Source: MGIIb-Q1 sp964342465 (GTDB lineage Archaea; Thermoplasmatota; Poseidoniia; Poseidoniales; Thalassarchaeaceae). From it: a stretch of 52,589 nt of DNA. Shown here one piece after another: positions 42,605 through 50,380 of the stretch (the stretch's first letter is position 1; each line of letters begins with the position of its first letter). The position numbers and the translations under genes were made by a program. The notes under the pieces were generated by a model. That model was not told where the DNA came from and did no database searches. It was given only the letters and a program-made list of their open reading frames with translations. The DNA lies in assembly GCA_964342465.1 (NCBI GenBank), contig CAYFFQ010000015.1:1-52589 (forward strand), written 5' to 3'.

Positions 42605-42922
42605 TCACATCGCGAAGATAGCACCGAATCCGAGAATCACGATGGTTTCCGGCAGTGCTGTGAACAGTATGGCAATTCCGAGTTTGCCGCCGTCTTCGGC
42701 GACCATTCCAACTGCTGCTGCACCAATCTGCCCTTGGCTGATTCCGGTACCGACTCCAGCCAATCCGAGAGCAATCCCTGCTCCGAGGGGCATACCCCAG
42801 CTGTATCCGCTCCCGTTCGCGATAGCGTCCGCCTTAGCAGCAGCCACAGTGTCCATAAACAGGACTACTCCAGCAACGGCAACCAGCATCCACAATGCCA
42901 AATTAATGGTTCTTACATTCAT
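42605..42922 (-). CDS. atpK: A-type ATP synthase subunit K (c-ring proteolipid)
   Basis: Membrane rotor subunit. 105 residues with three hydrophobic segments: about 8-28, which may be a cleaved leader, and the hairpin helices 46-75 (GAGIALGLAGVGTGISQGQIGAAAVGM) and 80-105 with the ion-binding glutamate in FTALPETIVILGFG. The Gln-containing first hairpin helix and the PET motif resemble both proton- and sodium-binding rings, so the coupling ion cannot be decided. TTGGAGGAATGAAAT precedes ATG 42922. Confidence 0.95.
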   Translation of the reverse strand: MNVRTINLALWMLVAVAGVVLFMDTVAAAKADAIANGSGYSWGMPLGAGIALGLAGVGTGISQGQIGAAAVGMVAEDGGKLGIAILFTALPETIVILGFGAIFAM

Positions 42923-42978
42923 ATTTCATTCCTCCAATTTTTTTCCTGACAATCATTTCTCCTGTCTGGAACCTGATA

Positions 42979-45525
42979 TCACTCCACCTCGACGTATCTC
43001 GGATTGAATCCGAAGGGAGTGAATGCCTCCCCTGCGACTTCATAGAATTGTTTCATCCACTCCACCAAGTGGAGACGGGCTGTGTGGATGTTCGGACTGA
43101 ACACACCCAACACCCATGCAAATGCCTGAACACCGAGCCAAGCGAAGAACATGACAATAACTGGATACGCGCCACCGCCGACGAACAGCCCGGCAAAGAA
43201 AGAGAACATGAAGAAATTGGTCGCTACCGCCTGAACATCTGACGGACGGATGCGCATGATGATGGCGGTCACGACCGCCGCTAGAATCAGAACCGTAGCA
43301 AGGTCGAGGTAGTCTGCCCCTGTGAAGAAAAGGCCAAAGAGACCTGTCATCCCTATCCCCACCCACATGTTGAACACCTGAAGTTCGCCTGGGAGGTGTT
43401 TGCCGAACAACTTGACGATGATGGCTAGTATGAACGGAGCAAAAACAGCCCAAGCCATGACACCCTCAACACCGTGGTGAGCCATCTCCTCAAGACCACC
43501 GAGTATTCCTGTACCCTCGTGCGCATCGCCGTAGAAGAGGACATTCCCCAACTCAGCGATTTTCACTCCGACGATTCCGACGAGTGCGATACGCAGGTAG
43601 GAGACTACATTGCTGATGATTCCAAACGGTTCTATCAGACTGAGAATACCGCTGATGGCGAATGGGTATCCGTGATACCTCCATGTCGCATAGAACAGCA
43701 TTACAACTCCTATTCCCAGAGTTGCTGCCCCGATTGACAGCATACCGTTGAGGAAGTCGAGGTATCCTGCTGATGAATGGGTGCCTGAGGAGAGAACCAT
43801 GAATGAGTAGGCGGCGAGGAAGCCGCCGACTGTGATGGCTATCCATGAGCCCTTGTCGAAGAAGGCGGCCACGAATCCACGGTTTCCATGGCTGTCTCCG
43901 ACCACCATCACATCGCGGAATCCGATGCAGAGGCCGAGCAGGACATGGGCCACACCGATGTAAATGGAGAGGAGAATTAGATTCATCAGGTCGGCACCGA
44001 CTCTGTGGAATGGAAAGCCAAGAGTGAGGCCAAATGGTAGGCCATGTGCGACTCCGAGGAAAGAGAAGATGCTCAAGTCCTCAGTTGACCAGTGGAATTC
44101 GCCGCCATTCGGATAGAAAATGGATGGCCACGCAGCCCACGCCGGAGCGTGGCTTGCAGACCAGTGGCAGGCGGTAGCGGTGGCTTCCGCCATGCCGTGT
44201 GTGTCAACGGCTTCGCAAGCATAGTGAGGCAGAATCTCAAATCCTGCAAACTCACCGTATATGTAACCGAAAACGACTGTTGATACACCGATGTACATCA
44301 ACAACTTAGCAGCGAGCGCACCCTGTTCGATATGCCCAATCTTCTGGTGCAGAGCGAGAGCGAGAAGCAGGGTGCCGAACCCATACAGCATGTCACCCAA
44401 CATGAGGCCGAAGAAAATCGGGTAGGTGATGAACATGAACATCGTCGGGTCAACCTTGCGGTATGCCGGTCTGCCCATCATGTCAACGACCATCTCGAAG
44501 GGTTTCGAGTTGTGCCTGTCGGCGAACTTGATTGGAGGGAGTTCTAGATGTTCGTCATGGTGACCGTGGCCACCACCACCCGGCGTCACCTCGTATGGTT
44601 CGACATCGACATGGAGACAGGATTCAGCGAGTGCAGTTCGCACTTGTTCCTCTGCGGCTGTTTCAATCCAACCATCAACGATGAAGGCGTGGTCAGTCAC
44701 TGCGAGGTGGACTGCGCCATTTGCTAGAGAGAGGTCCCTCTCCAACAACTCGATTCCAGCGAGCAGTGTGGTGCCGTTTGTCTGCGCCCACGAATCCACC
44801 CGTGACTGCAAGTCATCCCTCTCTGTGGAAAGTGCTTTGATTTTCACTTTGAGTTCGGCGAGGCGGTCTGCAACTGAACCGACACCGGAAGGTACGGTGA
44901 TGTTTGTGAATCCGCCTTCATCAAGAGATGATTGAACCTCCTCGGTGAACTCTTTCTTTGAGAACACTGCCACGACATTGGGTTTTCCTTCGGCAATGAA
45001 CGCCTCACCTGCACCGGCTGCGGCTGCTCGGGCAATGGCGGGGTCACGAATCGTTCCGACGAAAGAGGATATGGAATCGTACCCTGAGAGCAGGTCGATG
45101 TCAAGACCCAAAGGTGCCAGTAGTTCAAGAGTCGCCACCTCTTCGCTGATGCTGTTCACCTGACTTTCAATTTCAGAGACACGCTCTATCACGGACAGCA
45201 TTTCACCGACCATGGCAGGTAGGTCGGTGGACAACTTACTACGAATCTCGCCCGCATCAAGAGGTGTCTTTGTATCACCGGCATCGAGTTGTGACACTGT
45301 GCTTCGGAATCGGTTCAATTCCCGACTTATCCTCGGTGATTCTTCAGTCGGACTTCCGAGTGAAAGCCCCTCTTCAACCCCCGAGCAATCGATGATGTGA
45401 ACGGCGTTGAGAGCGGCGATTGCAGAAACGGCCTCATCAACCTTGGAAATGACACCGGCTGCGGTGAGCCGTGACATCCCCTGAGTTGTGAATTTGCCCA
45501 CGTTGTTCACCAGCCACTCCATCAT
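42979..45525 (-). CDS. atpI: A-type ATP synthase subunit I (membrane a-subunit)
   Basis: Stator subunit providing the ion half-channels. 848 residues, longer than the usual 620-700. The N-terminal cytosolic arm (about 1-350) has coiled-coil segments that hold the peripheral stalk. The membrane part (about 365-830) has about eight helices starting FITYPIFFGLMLGDMLYGFG. The essential channel arginine lies in SNVVSYLRIALVGIVG. An outside loop of about 50 residues with two Cys (HYACE, ATACHW) follows the second helix. Its ATG overlaps the atpH stop by four bases. Confidence 0.95.
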   Translation of the reverse strand: MMEWLVNNVGKFTTQGMSRLTAAGVISKVDEAVSAIAALNAVHIIDCSGVEEGLSLGSPTEESPRISRELNRFRSTVSQLDAGDTKTPLDAGEIRSKLSTDLPAMVGEMLSVIERVSEIESQVNSISEEVATLELLAPLGLDIDLLSGYDSISSFVGTIRDPAIARAAAAGAGEAFIAEGKPNVVAVFSKKEFTEEVQSSLDEGGFTNITVPSGVGSVADRLAELKVKIKALSTERDDLQSRVDSWAQTNGTTLLAGIELLERDLSLANGAVHLAVTDHAFIVDGWIETAAEEQVRTALAESCLHVDVEPYEVTPGGGGHGHHDEHLELPPIKFADRHNSKPFEMVVDMMGRPAYRKVDPTMFMFITYPIFFGLMLGDMLYGFGTLLLALALHQKIGHIEQGALAAKLLMYIGVSTVVFGYIYGEFAGFEILPHYACEAVDTHGMAEATATACHWSASHAPAWAAWPSIFYPNGGEFHWSTEDLSIFSFLGVAHGLPFGLTLGFPFHRVGADLMNLILLSIYIGVAHVLLGLCIGFRDVMVVGDSHGNRGFVAAFFDKGSWIAITVGGFLAAYSFMVLSSGTHSSAGYLDFLNGMLSIGAATLGIGVVMLFYATWRYHGYPFAISGILSLIEPFGIISNVVSYLRIALVGIVGVKIAELGNVLFYGDAHEGTGILGGLEEMAHHGVEGVMAWAVFAPFILAIIVKLFGKHLPGELQVFNMWVGIGMTGLFGLFFTGADYLDLATVLILAAVVTAIIMRIRPSDVQAVATNFFMFSFFAGLFVGGGAYPVIVMFFAWLGVQAFAWVLGVFSPNIHTARLHLVEWMKQFYEVAGEAFTPFGFNPRYVEVE

Positions 45526-45836
45526 TCTCGAAATGCGACCAGCACCGCTTCGACTGCGTCACCACGGCGCGCTTCTCCACCCTCACGAATGGCTTCCAAT
45601 CCCTTGATGCCAGCCTTCTCCACCTTGGCGGCTTCCTTCGCCGCCGCGGCTCTTGCGGACTCAATCATCTTCGCCGTCTCGGAGTCTGTTTCAGCACGCC
45701 CGTCGGCAACCAAAGCAGAGGCGTCAGCACGGGCTTCAGCCACGATTGAGACGGCTTCACTCTCAGCCTCGGCCTTTCGCTCAGCCGCCTTCGCCTCGGC
45801 ATCCTTGACTGCTCGAAGAACCTGCTCCCGTGCCAT
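45522..45836 (-). CDS. atpH: A-type ATP synthase subunit H (peripheral stalk)
   Basis: 104 residues, almost entirely one Ala/Glu/Arg-rich helix (AKAAERKAEAESEAVSIVAEARADA), the coiled-coil partner of subunit E. First gene of the operon H-I-K-E-C-F-A-B-D. AAGGGGTGATAGC precedes ATG 45836; GGTGAT matches the 16S 3' tail. A TATA-like CATAAACC at about 45874-45881 would give a leader of about 14 nt. Confidence 0.9.
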   Translation of the reverse strand: MAREQVLRAVKDAEAKAAERKAEAESEAVSIVAEARADASALVADGRAETDSETAKMIESARAAAAKEAAKVEKAGIKGLEAIREGGEARRGDAVEAVLVAFRE

Positions 45837-45873
45837 GCTATCACCCCTTGGGTGAGTGGCCGACTGAAGAACG

Positions 45874-45881
45874 GTTTATGA
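45874..45881 (-). promoter_or_regulatory. Possible TATA box of the ATPase operon
   Basis: Minus-strand CATAAACC lies about 40 bp from ATG 45836. A second A/T-rich candidate (TTTTTTTTATTG, 45904-45915) lies further upstream, so the assignment is tentative. The 185-bp space shared with the divergent methyltransferase gene has no tandem array. Confidence 0.4.
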
Positions 45882-46021
45882 GTCTAACCTAACAATCATT
45901 CAGCAATAAAAAAAAGCACCCTCCAAGTTCCCCAAATAGGGAGGTTTGTGAAGAGGGGTGACCGACCCCCTACCCCCATATCTTCAAACGAACCACTGAG
46001 TGCGCAAAATCGGAGAAGGCC

Positions 46022-46741
46022 ATGGACAGCGAGCATATCCCCGACTCCGATTGGTCACAGTTGCAGGCCAATCTCGAAGTGACCATCCCCGTCTACGACC
46101 GCATAAACCGGTTTGCCACACTCGGACAAGACCAACGATGGCGCAAGGGCGTGAGAGCCCATATTCCCGCGGCAAGCGATGTCCTCGAAATAGGCTGTGG
46201 GCCGGGAACCTTCGCCGAGAGAATAGTCGGATGCAATGTGACATGTCTCGACCCGATTCCAGCGATGTTGCGAGTAGCCCGCCCGAGAGTCAACCAAGCC
46301 CGCGCAGCCCGCGGTGAGAGCGAGGCGACATTCGTCGAAGGGGTCGCGGAGGAGATACCTCTCGGAGATGACTCATTCGATGTGGTCTGTTGCCTGTTCT
46401 CTTTCCGAGATTTCAAAGACAAGAAAAAGGGGTTGGAGGAGATTTTCAGGGTCTTGAAACCGGGTGGGAAACTGTTGATTTGTGACGCTGGAAAGGCGAA
46501 TTTCCTGCATGGCTGGCTCGGTTGGTTGTGGATGAAACTGTGGGTTGGCACCTACGCCAGAGTTGTGTGCAAAGCAAAGGACCACCCGTGGAAATGGTTG
46601 ACCAAGACCTACCTTCACTATGGCACGACCAGACAATACAAGAAGATGATGCGCGAGGTCGGATTCGAGCCGGTGAGTGGAAGATTGCTGTTCCCCGGAA
46701 TGGCGAGCCGCTTTATCGCCAGCAAACCCGATGCCGTTTGA
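46022..46741 (+). CDS. UbiE/MenG-like SAM-dependent methyltransferase
   Basis: 239 residues, class I methyltransferase. PVYDRINRFATLGQDQRWRK near residue 25 and CLFSFRDFKDKKKGLEEIF at about 127, then RVLKPGGKLLICD, match the UbiE/MenG family (quinone C-methylation). The SAM-binding motif is VLEIGCGPGTFAERI. A hydrophobic patch (LHGWLGWLWMKLW) may touch the membrane. Convergent with geranylgeranyl reductase and 1.5 kb from a prenyl synthase, so it could methylate a respiratory quinone precursor or another lipid. Substrate is inferred. Confidence 0.8.
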   Translation: MDSEHIPDSDWSQLQANLEVTIPVYDRINRFATLGQDQRWRKGVRAHIPAASDVLEIGCGPGTFAERIVGCNVTCLDPIPAMLRVARPRVNQARAARGESEATFVEGVAEEIPLGDDSFDVVCCLFSFRDFKDKKKGLEEIFRVLKPGGKLLICDAGKANFLHGWLGWLWMKLWVGTYARVVCKAKDHPWKWLTKTYLHYGTTRQYKKMMREVGFEPVSGRLLFPGMASRFIASKPDAV

Positions 46742-46835
46742 CCGGTTTATCTCGGGTCGACCCACTGTTCGCCCCTTGGTGCGAGAAGAGCCTGAGCCGG
46801 CCAAGCGAGTGCGCTCAGTCAGACGTTGTGGTTAG

Positions 46836-47062
46836 GGGAATCAGGGGATGATTAGAGGTCGGCGGCGGATTGGACCGCTGACATCGGCGACCGCTGCATA
46901 TTAGGGGAATCAGAGGATATAGGTCGGCAGAGACAGCAATGACAACTCATCCAACGACCCAGAGGGATTTTGGAATCAGAGGATATAGGTCGGCAGAGAC
47001 AGCAATGACAACTCATCCAACGACCCAGAGGGATTTTGGAATCAGATAATTATGAGAGGTCG
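46836..47062. repeat. 66-bp tandem repeat between the methyltransferase and geranylgeranyl reductase
   Basis: GGAATCAGAGGATATAGGTC begins near 46906 and 46972, with a third start at about 47038 that turns into the reductase stop region (period 66). An additional older copy of the reductase 3' end (GAATCAGGGGATGATTAGAG...) is seen at about 46838. It occupies most of the 300-bp space. Confidence 0.9.
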
Positions 47063-48175
47063 GCGGCAGTCGACCGCCCTGCGTAGCCCATTGGTGCCGA
47101 GCAGGCGCATGGCGATTTCAGTCGTCAAATCATTTCGACAGAAGGTCCAAAATAGATTCTTCGAGCGTCGTGAAATCCTCAACTGCTTCCCCATCGTCAC
47201 CTTTAGGGCGCGATTGTAGTCGGTCAACGGACTCGCTGCCTCGATGTTGTTGATGATGGTGTCGGCAGCGAATTTCCCCGAAACTATGGCCTGACCAATC
47301 CCTCCACCATTGGATGGCATGACCAAGCCAGCGGCATCCCCGACAGCCAGCACATTGTCAGTGACGGCAGAGCGAACCGGGCCACCCAAAGGAATCCATC
47401 CTCCACCATAGGCGTGAATCTCGAGACCGAGGTCGGAACAGAACCCGTCCAATCGATGTTTGAGAGGAACATCAAGGTGGTTGTAACGCACCCCTATCCC
47501 CACATTGGCGATTTCACCCTTCGGAATTATCCACGCATAGCCCCCGGGGGCGACACTCCCCATGAAGATGTCAAATGAATCGGAATCGTGACCGGAAACC
47601 TGTGCATTGATCGTCGGCAACTGTACATCCGGCCGCAGACCCGTTCGCCGCAGTCTTGCCACATGTGCGAGAGCGCCTGAGGCATCGACGATGTAGTCGG
47701 CGGTAAAACTGCCATCGTTGGTTCTGTAGACTTCGCGGTTCAGTCTCCTCTGTTTCTGCACCTTTCTGAGTTCTGTGCCTGTTCTGACCTCCGCTCCAGC
47801 AGCAACCGCCCTGTCAGCGAGATGACCATCGAACTGCAGGCGGTGTGCGCCAAAACAGTCGAGCGGGAAACCATACTCCTTCATCGAGGGAGTGAAAACT
47901 CTCATCCATTCGAGATACTGCCCGAGAACATGGTCTGGAAATCTCCAGAATTCTCTCAACCAATGGTCTTTCTCTATTAGCGGGAAGGCGTCACTCATCT
48001 CCCCCCAAGCAGGCACACATTCGCCACACTGTGCCGGATTTCCGATGACTTGTCGCCTCTCGATGGCGAGTACATCCAATCCAGCTTCCGCCAATCTCGT
48101 CGCCGCCGTGGCTCCTCCAGGACCACAACCTACGACGAGGACCTGCCGATGTTCCACATCTCCATCATCACTCAT
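47042..48175 (-). CDS. Geranylgeranyl reductase family flavoprotein
   Basis: Saturates geranylgeranyl chains of archaeal lipids (or of quinone side chains). 377 residues. N-terminal FAD fold VLVVGCGPGGATAATRLAEAG, then the family block GNPAQCGECVP, the ADYIVDASGA segment, GGYAWIIPKGEIANVGIGV, and the second FAD block AVGDAAGLVMPSNGGGIGQAIVSG. The reaction consumes reducing power, probably from ferredoxin or NAD(P)H. It overlaps the preceding prenyl synthase gene by eight bases, so the two are translated together. Menaquinone-specific reduction is an alternative, given the convergent UbiE-like gene. Confidence 0.92.
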   Translation of the reverse strand: MSDDGDVEHRQVLVVGCGPGGATAATRLAEAGLDVLAIERRQVIGNPAQCGECVPAWGEMSDAFPLIEKDHWLREFWRFPDHVLGQYLEWMRVFTPSMKEYGFPLDCFGAHRLQFDGHLADRAVAAGAEVRTGTELRKVQKQRRLNREVYRTNDGSFTADYIVDASGALAHVARLRRTGLRPDVQLPTINAQVSGHDSDSFDIFMGSVAPGGYAWIIPKGEIANVGIGVRYNHLDVPLKHRLDGFCSDLGLEIHAYGGGWIPLGGPVRSAVTDNVLAVGDAAGLVMPSNGGGIGQAIVSGKFAADTIINNIEAASPLTDYNRALKVTMGKQLRISRRSKNLFWTFCRNDLTTEIAMRLLGTNGLRRAVDCRRPLIII

Positions 48176-49148
48176 GTCGCTGCATCCCCTCCCGCGTCAA
48201 CCACTCCAATGCATCCCGTGCTTCAGATGGGGGGGAGTCGCCGAGTATCTCAAGGGCGCGCGAGAGGTGGTTGTTGGCGAGGGTGCGGGCGTAGGCGAGG
48301 CTCTCAGAGTGGTTCAACAGGTCGCACAGTTCACCGAATAGTGATTCTTCAAAATTGTCTATCACCTCTGCCAATCTTCTACGCTTGTCACCGTGTAAGA
48401 GGGTGAGTGAATGGATCAATGGGAGGGTCATCTTCCCCTCAAGGACATCCGTGCCGCATGGCTTGCCCGTTCTCTCGTCGCCTTCGAGGTCGAGCAGGTC
48501 GTCGACGATTTGGAAGGCGAGACCGATTTCAAGACCGAATTCGCCGAGTTTCTCGGCTTGTTCGGCGGATGCGCCAGCGACCAGAGCGGCTGCATGACAG
48601 CCGGCGCGAAAGGGACCGGCCGTTTTTCCAGATACGATGGCGTAGTAGTCATCTGGTGTGGTGGCAAGGTCATTGATGTGGCGCAGTTGTTTCAACTCGC
48701 TACTGGCGATTTCAGCACAGCATCTTGCCATCAGTCTCACGATTTCCTCTTCATATCGGCCACCGAGGCCGAACCCTTCGACAAAAAGGTAGTCGCCCAC
48801 TATCATCGCCACTTCCGCACTGTCTGTCTCATGGATTGTCGGAACGCCCCGTCGCAGCGTCGCACCGTCGTTGATGTCATCGTGAATCAGTGTCGCTGTG
48901 TGAATCATCTCGAAGGCGAGGGCGAGGGGGAGGACATCCTCTTCGGAAGTTCCACCGGCCAGTCGGTGTGTGAGGAGCACCAGTATCGGCCTCCATCTCT
49001 TGCCACCAGCGAGGAGGAGGCGACGAGCGAAACGCATCGCTTCGCCTGACGGTTGCTGCTCTGCATCCTCGATATGAGATAACAGAGCATCATCCACAAG
49101 AAGCCTTTTTTCCTCGATGAGGCTGAGATGTACCTCTTCTGTCTGCAC
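48168..49148 (-). CDS. idsA: Isoprenyl diphosphate synthase (GGPP/FPP synthase type)
   Basis: Condenses IPP with allylic diphosphates to make the C15-C25 chains of archaeal lipids. 326 residues from GTG 49148. An open frame to 49283 exists but would overlap the divergent gene and the shared promoter. Motifs: GGKRWRPIL, first Asp-rich motif LIHDDINDGATLRRG, YAIVSGKTAGPF, second Asp-rich motif FQIVDDLLDLEGD. Chain length cannot be fixed from the sequence alone. Operon partner of the downstream geranylgeranyl reductase. Confidence 0.93.
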   Translation of the reverse strand: MQTEEVHLSLIEEKRLLVDDALLSHIEDAEQQPSGEAMRFARRLLLAGGKRWRPILVLLTHRLAGGTSEEDVLPLALAFEMIHTATLIHDDINDGATLRRGVPTIHETDSAEVAMIVGDYLFVEGFGLGGRYEEEIVRLMARCCAEIASSELKQLRHINDLATTPDDYYAIVSGKTAGPFRAGCHAAALVAGASAEQAEKLGEFGLEIGLAFQIVDDLLDLEGDERTGKPCGTDVLEGKMTLPLIHSLTLLHGDKRRRLAEVIDNFEESLFGELCDLLNHSESLAYARTLANNHLSRALEILGDSPPSEARDALEWLTREGMQRHE

Positions 49149-49174
49149 GGCTCTCACCCACAGCAGAGGGGTCG

Positions 49175-49182
49175 GATATATC
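49175..49182. promoter_or_regulatory. Palindromic TATA box shared by divergent genes
   Basis: GATATATC is its own reverse complement. Measured about 26 bp to each side, transcripts would start near 49152 (idsA, GTG 49148) and near 49205 (HemC-like gene, ATG 49223). Both positions fit short leaders. Confidence 0.55.
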
Positions 49183-49222
49183 AACGGGTGGCTATGGCCA
49201 CGACCTCGAAGAGGTGATGGAA

Positions 49223-50254
49223 ATGGGTGAAGGCGAGGTGTTGACCTGTGCTGTCCAGCCAACAGAATCGGCTGACCTATCACCCCGATTGGCGGGTCTC
49301 AGAGAAGGTGGATTTGAGTTCTCGGAAGTCGCCGTTGATTCACCGGAAGGGGGCTTTGAAGCCCTACAGGAGGGTGAGGTCGACCTGCTCCTCATCTCGG
49401 CAGAGGACCTGTCGGCCGGCGGCGGTGCGCCTTCCGGCTTGGAAGTGGTTGCGACTCTGCCTCTGAGGGATTGGAATTGGGTTCTTGTCAGCGAGGATAG
49501 GCCGTTGTACCTACCAAAATCAGAGGTGGTCATCGTCGACAACCCACTGCTGCGCCGACAACTCCGCCGCTATCGACCGGACTTGAGAATTCGCTCTGTA
49601 TCGGCTCACCTCGGATTGGAGGGGCTGGAAATGCCACCAGAATTGGAATCTGGCGGCCACCTAAACTTTGCTAGATGGGCTGAAGAACTCCGCTCCAACG
49701 GCTCGATTCATGGATATGTGATTCCGCGACACATCCATCGGCTAGCCGGTATCAAAGGGCGGCGCCACACACTTGACTCGGAGGCGAAAGATGATGAATT
49801 CGCCCGATTTCTTCCACCACCTCACTCAGGCGGGGCGCTCTTCCTCGCAAGAACCGGATTCCCCAAAGCCAAGTTGAATGAGTTGAACGACAGAGAGGCC
49901 TCGACCTCATGGAGAATCACCGAGAAACTCATCTCCAAAATGAGTGAAAGGGAGCGTCAAGTGACCGGAATCTCAGTGCGGCATCGCCAGCCGGCAGCCA
50001 TCCTCAACGAAGCGGAGAGGCGGAGGGACCTTGTCACCCACAACACACTCATCGACCCAGAAGGAAAACTCATGAGTGACAAAGTGAAAATAGAGATTCA
50101 GATAGAGATGGTCAGCAGGTTGGGGGATTCAACCATCAGCATGCAGCGAATTGCCAACCTAGATGATGCGGAAGTGGTGGCGAACTTTTTCGTCGATGAG
50201 TGGCGGGGATTGGTTAGAATGGCTGCTGAGAAGGGAGATTTCATTGAAATCTGA
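49223..50254 (+). CDS. HemC-like (hydroxymethylbilane synthase-fold) protein, probably not a canonical deaminase
   Basis: 343 residues. Residues 1-180 follow the porphobilinogen deaminase layout: GGFEALQEGEVDLLLISAEDL occupies the place of the family's AHSxKDxP block, NWVLVSEDR that of DALVS, and NPLLRRQLRRYRPDLRIRSVSAHLG that of SSLRRQxQLxxxxPDL. But the SxKD residues, the catalytic Asp block and the cofactor-binding Cys are not seen. The C-terminal 150 residues match nothing I recognise. GAGGTGAT, an exact match to the 16S tail, lies four bases before ATG 49223; ATG 49217 and GTG 49214 are alternatives. It may be a repurposed tetrapyrrole enzyme. Divergent from idsA. Confidence 0.55.
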   Translation: MGEGEVLTCAVQPTESADLSPRLAGLREGGFEFSEVAVDSPEGGFEALQEGEVDLLLISAEDLSAGGGAPSGLEVVATLPLRDWNWVLVSEDRPLYLPKSEVVIVDNPLLRRQLRRYRPDLRIRSVSAHLGLEGLEMPPELESGGHLNFARWAEELRSNGSIHGYVIPRHIHRLAGIKGRRHTLDSEAKDDEFARFLPPPHSGGALFLARTGFPKAKLNELNDREASTSWRITEKLISKMSERERQVTGISVRHRQPAAILNEAERRRDLVTHNTLIDPEGKLMSDKVKIEIQIEMVSRLGDSTISMQRIANLDDAEVVANFFVDEWRGLVRMAAEKGDFIEI

Positions 50255-50380
50255 GCCGCCACGGTGATTGTTTGACTCGGCGCAAAACACCCTCCGGCGT
50301 ACACACCTCGGCCAACACCATCCGGCACACACACCTAAACTACCCCCTTGCCTAACCAGCCGAAGCGCAGAGGCTCGAAC

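Noticed and set aside
48411..49049. 212-codon frame opposite idsA
   Set aside because: idsA carries both Asp-rich motifs on the minus strand; the plus-strand frame shows no domain.
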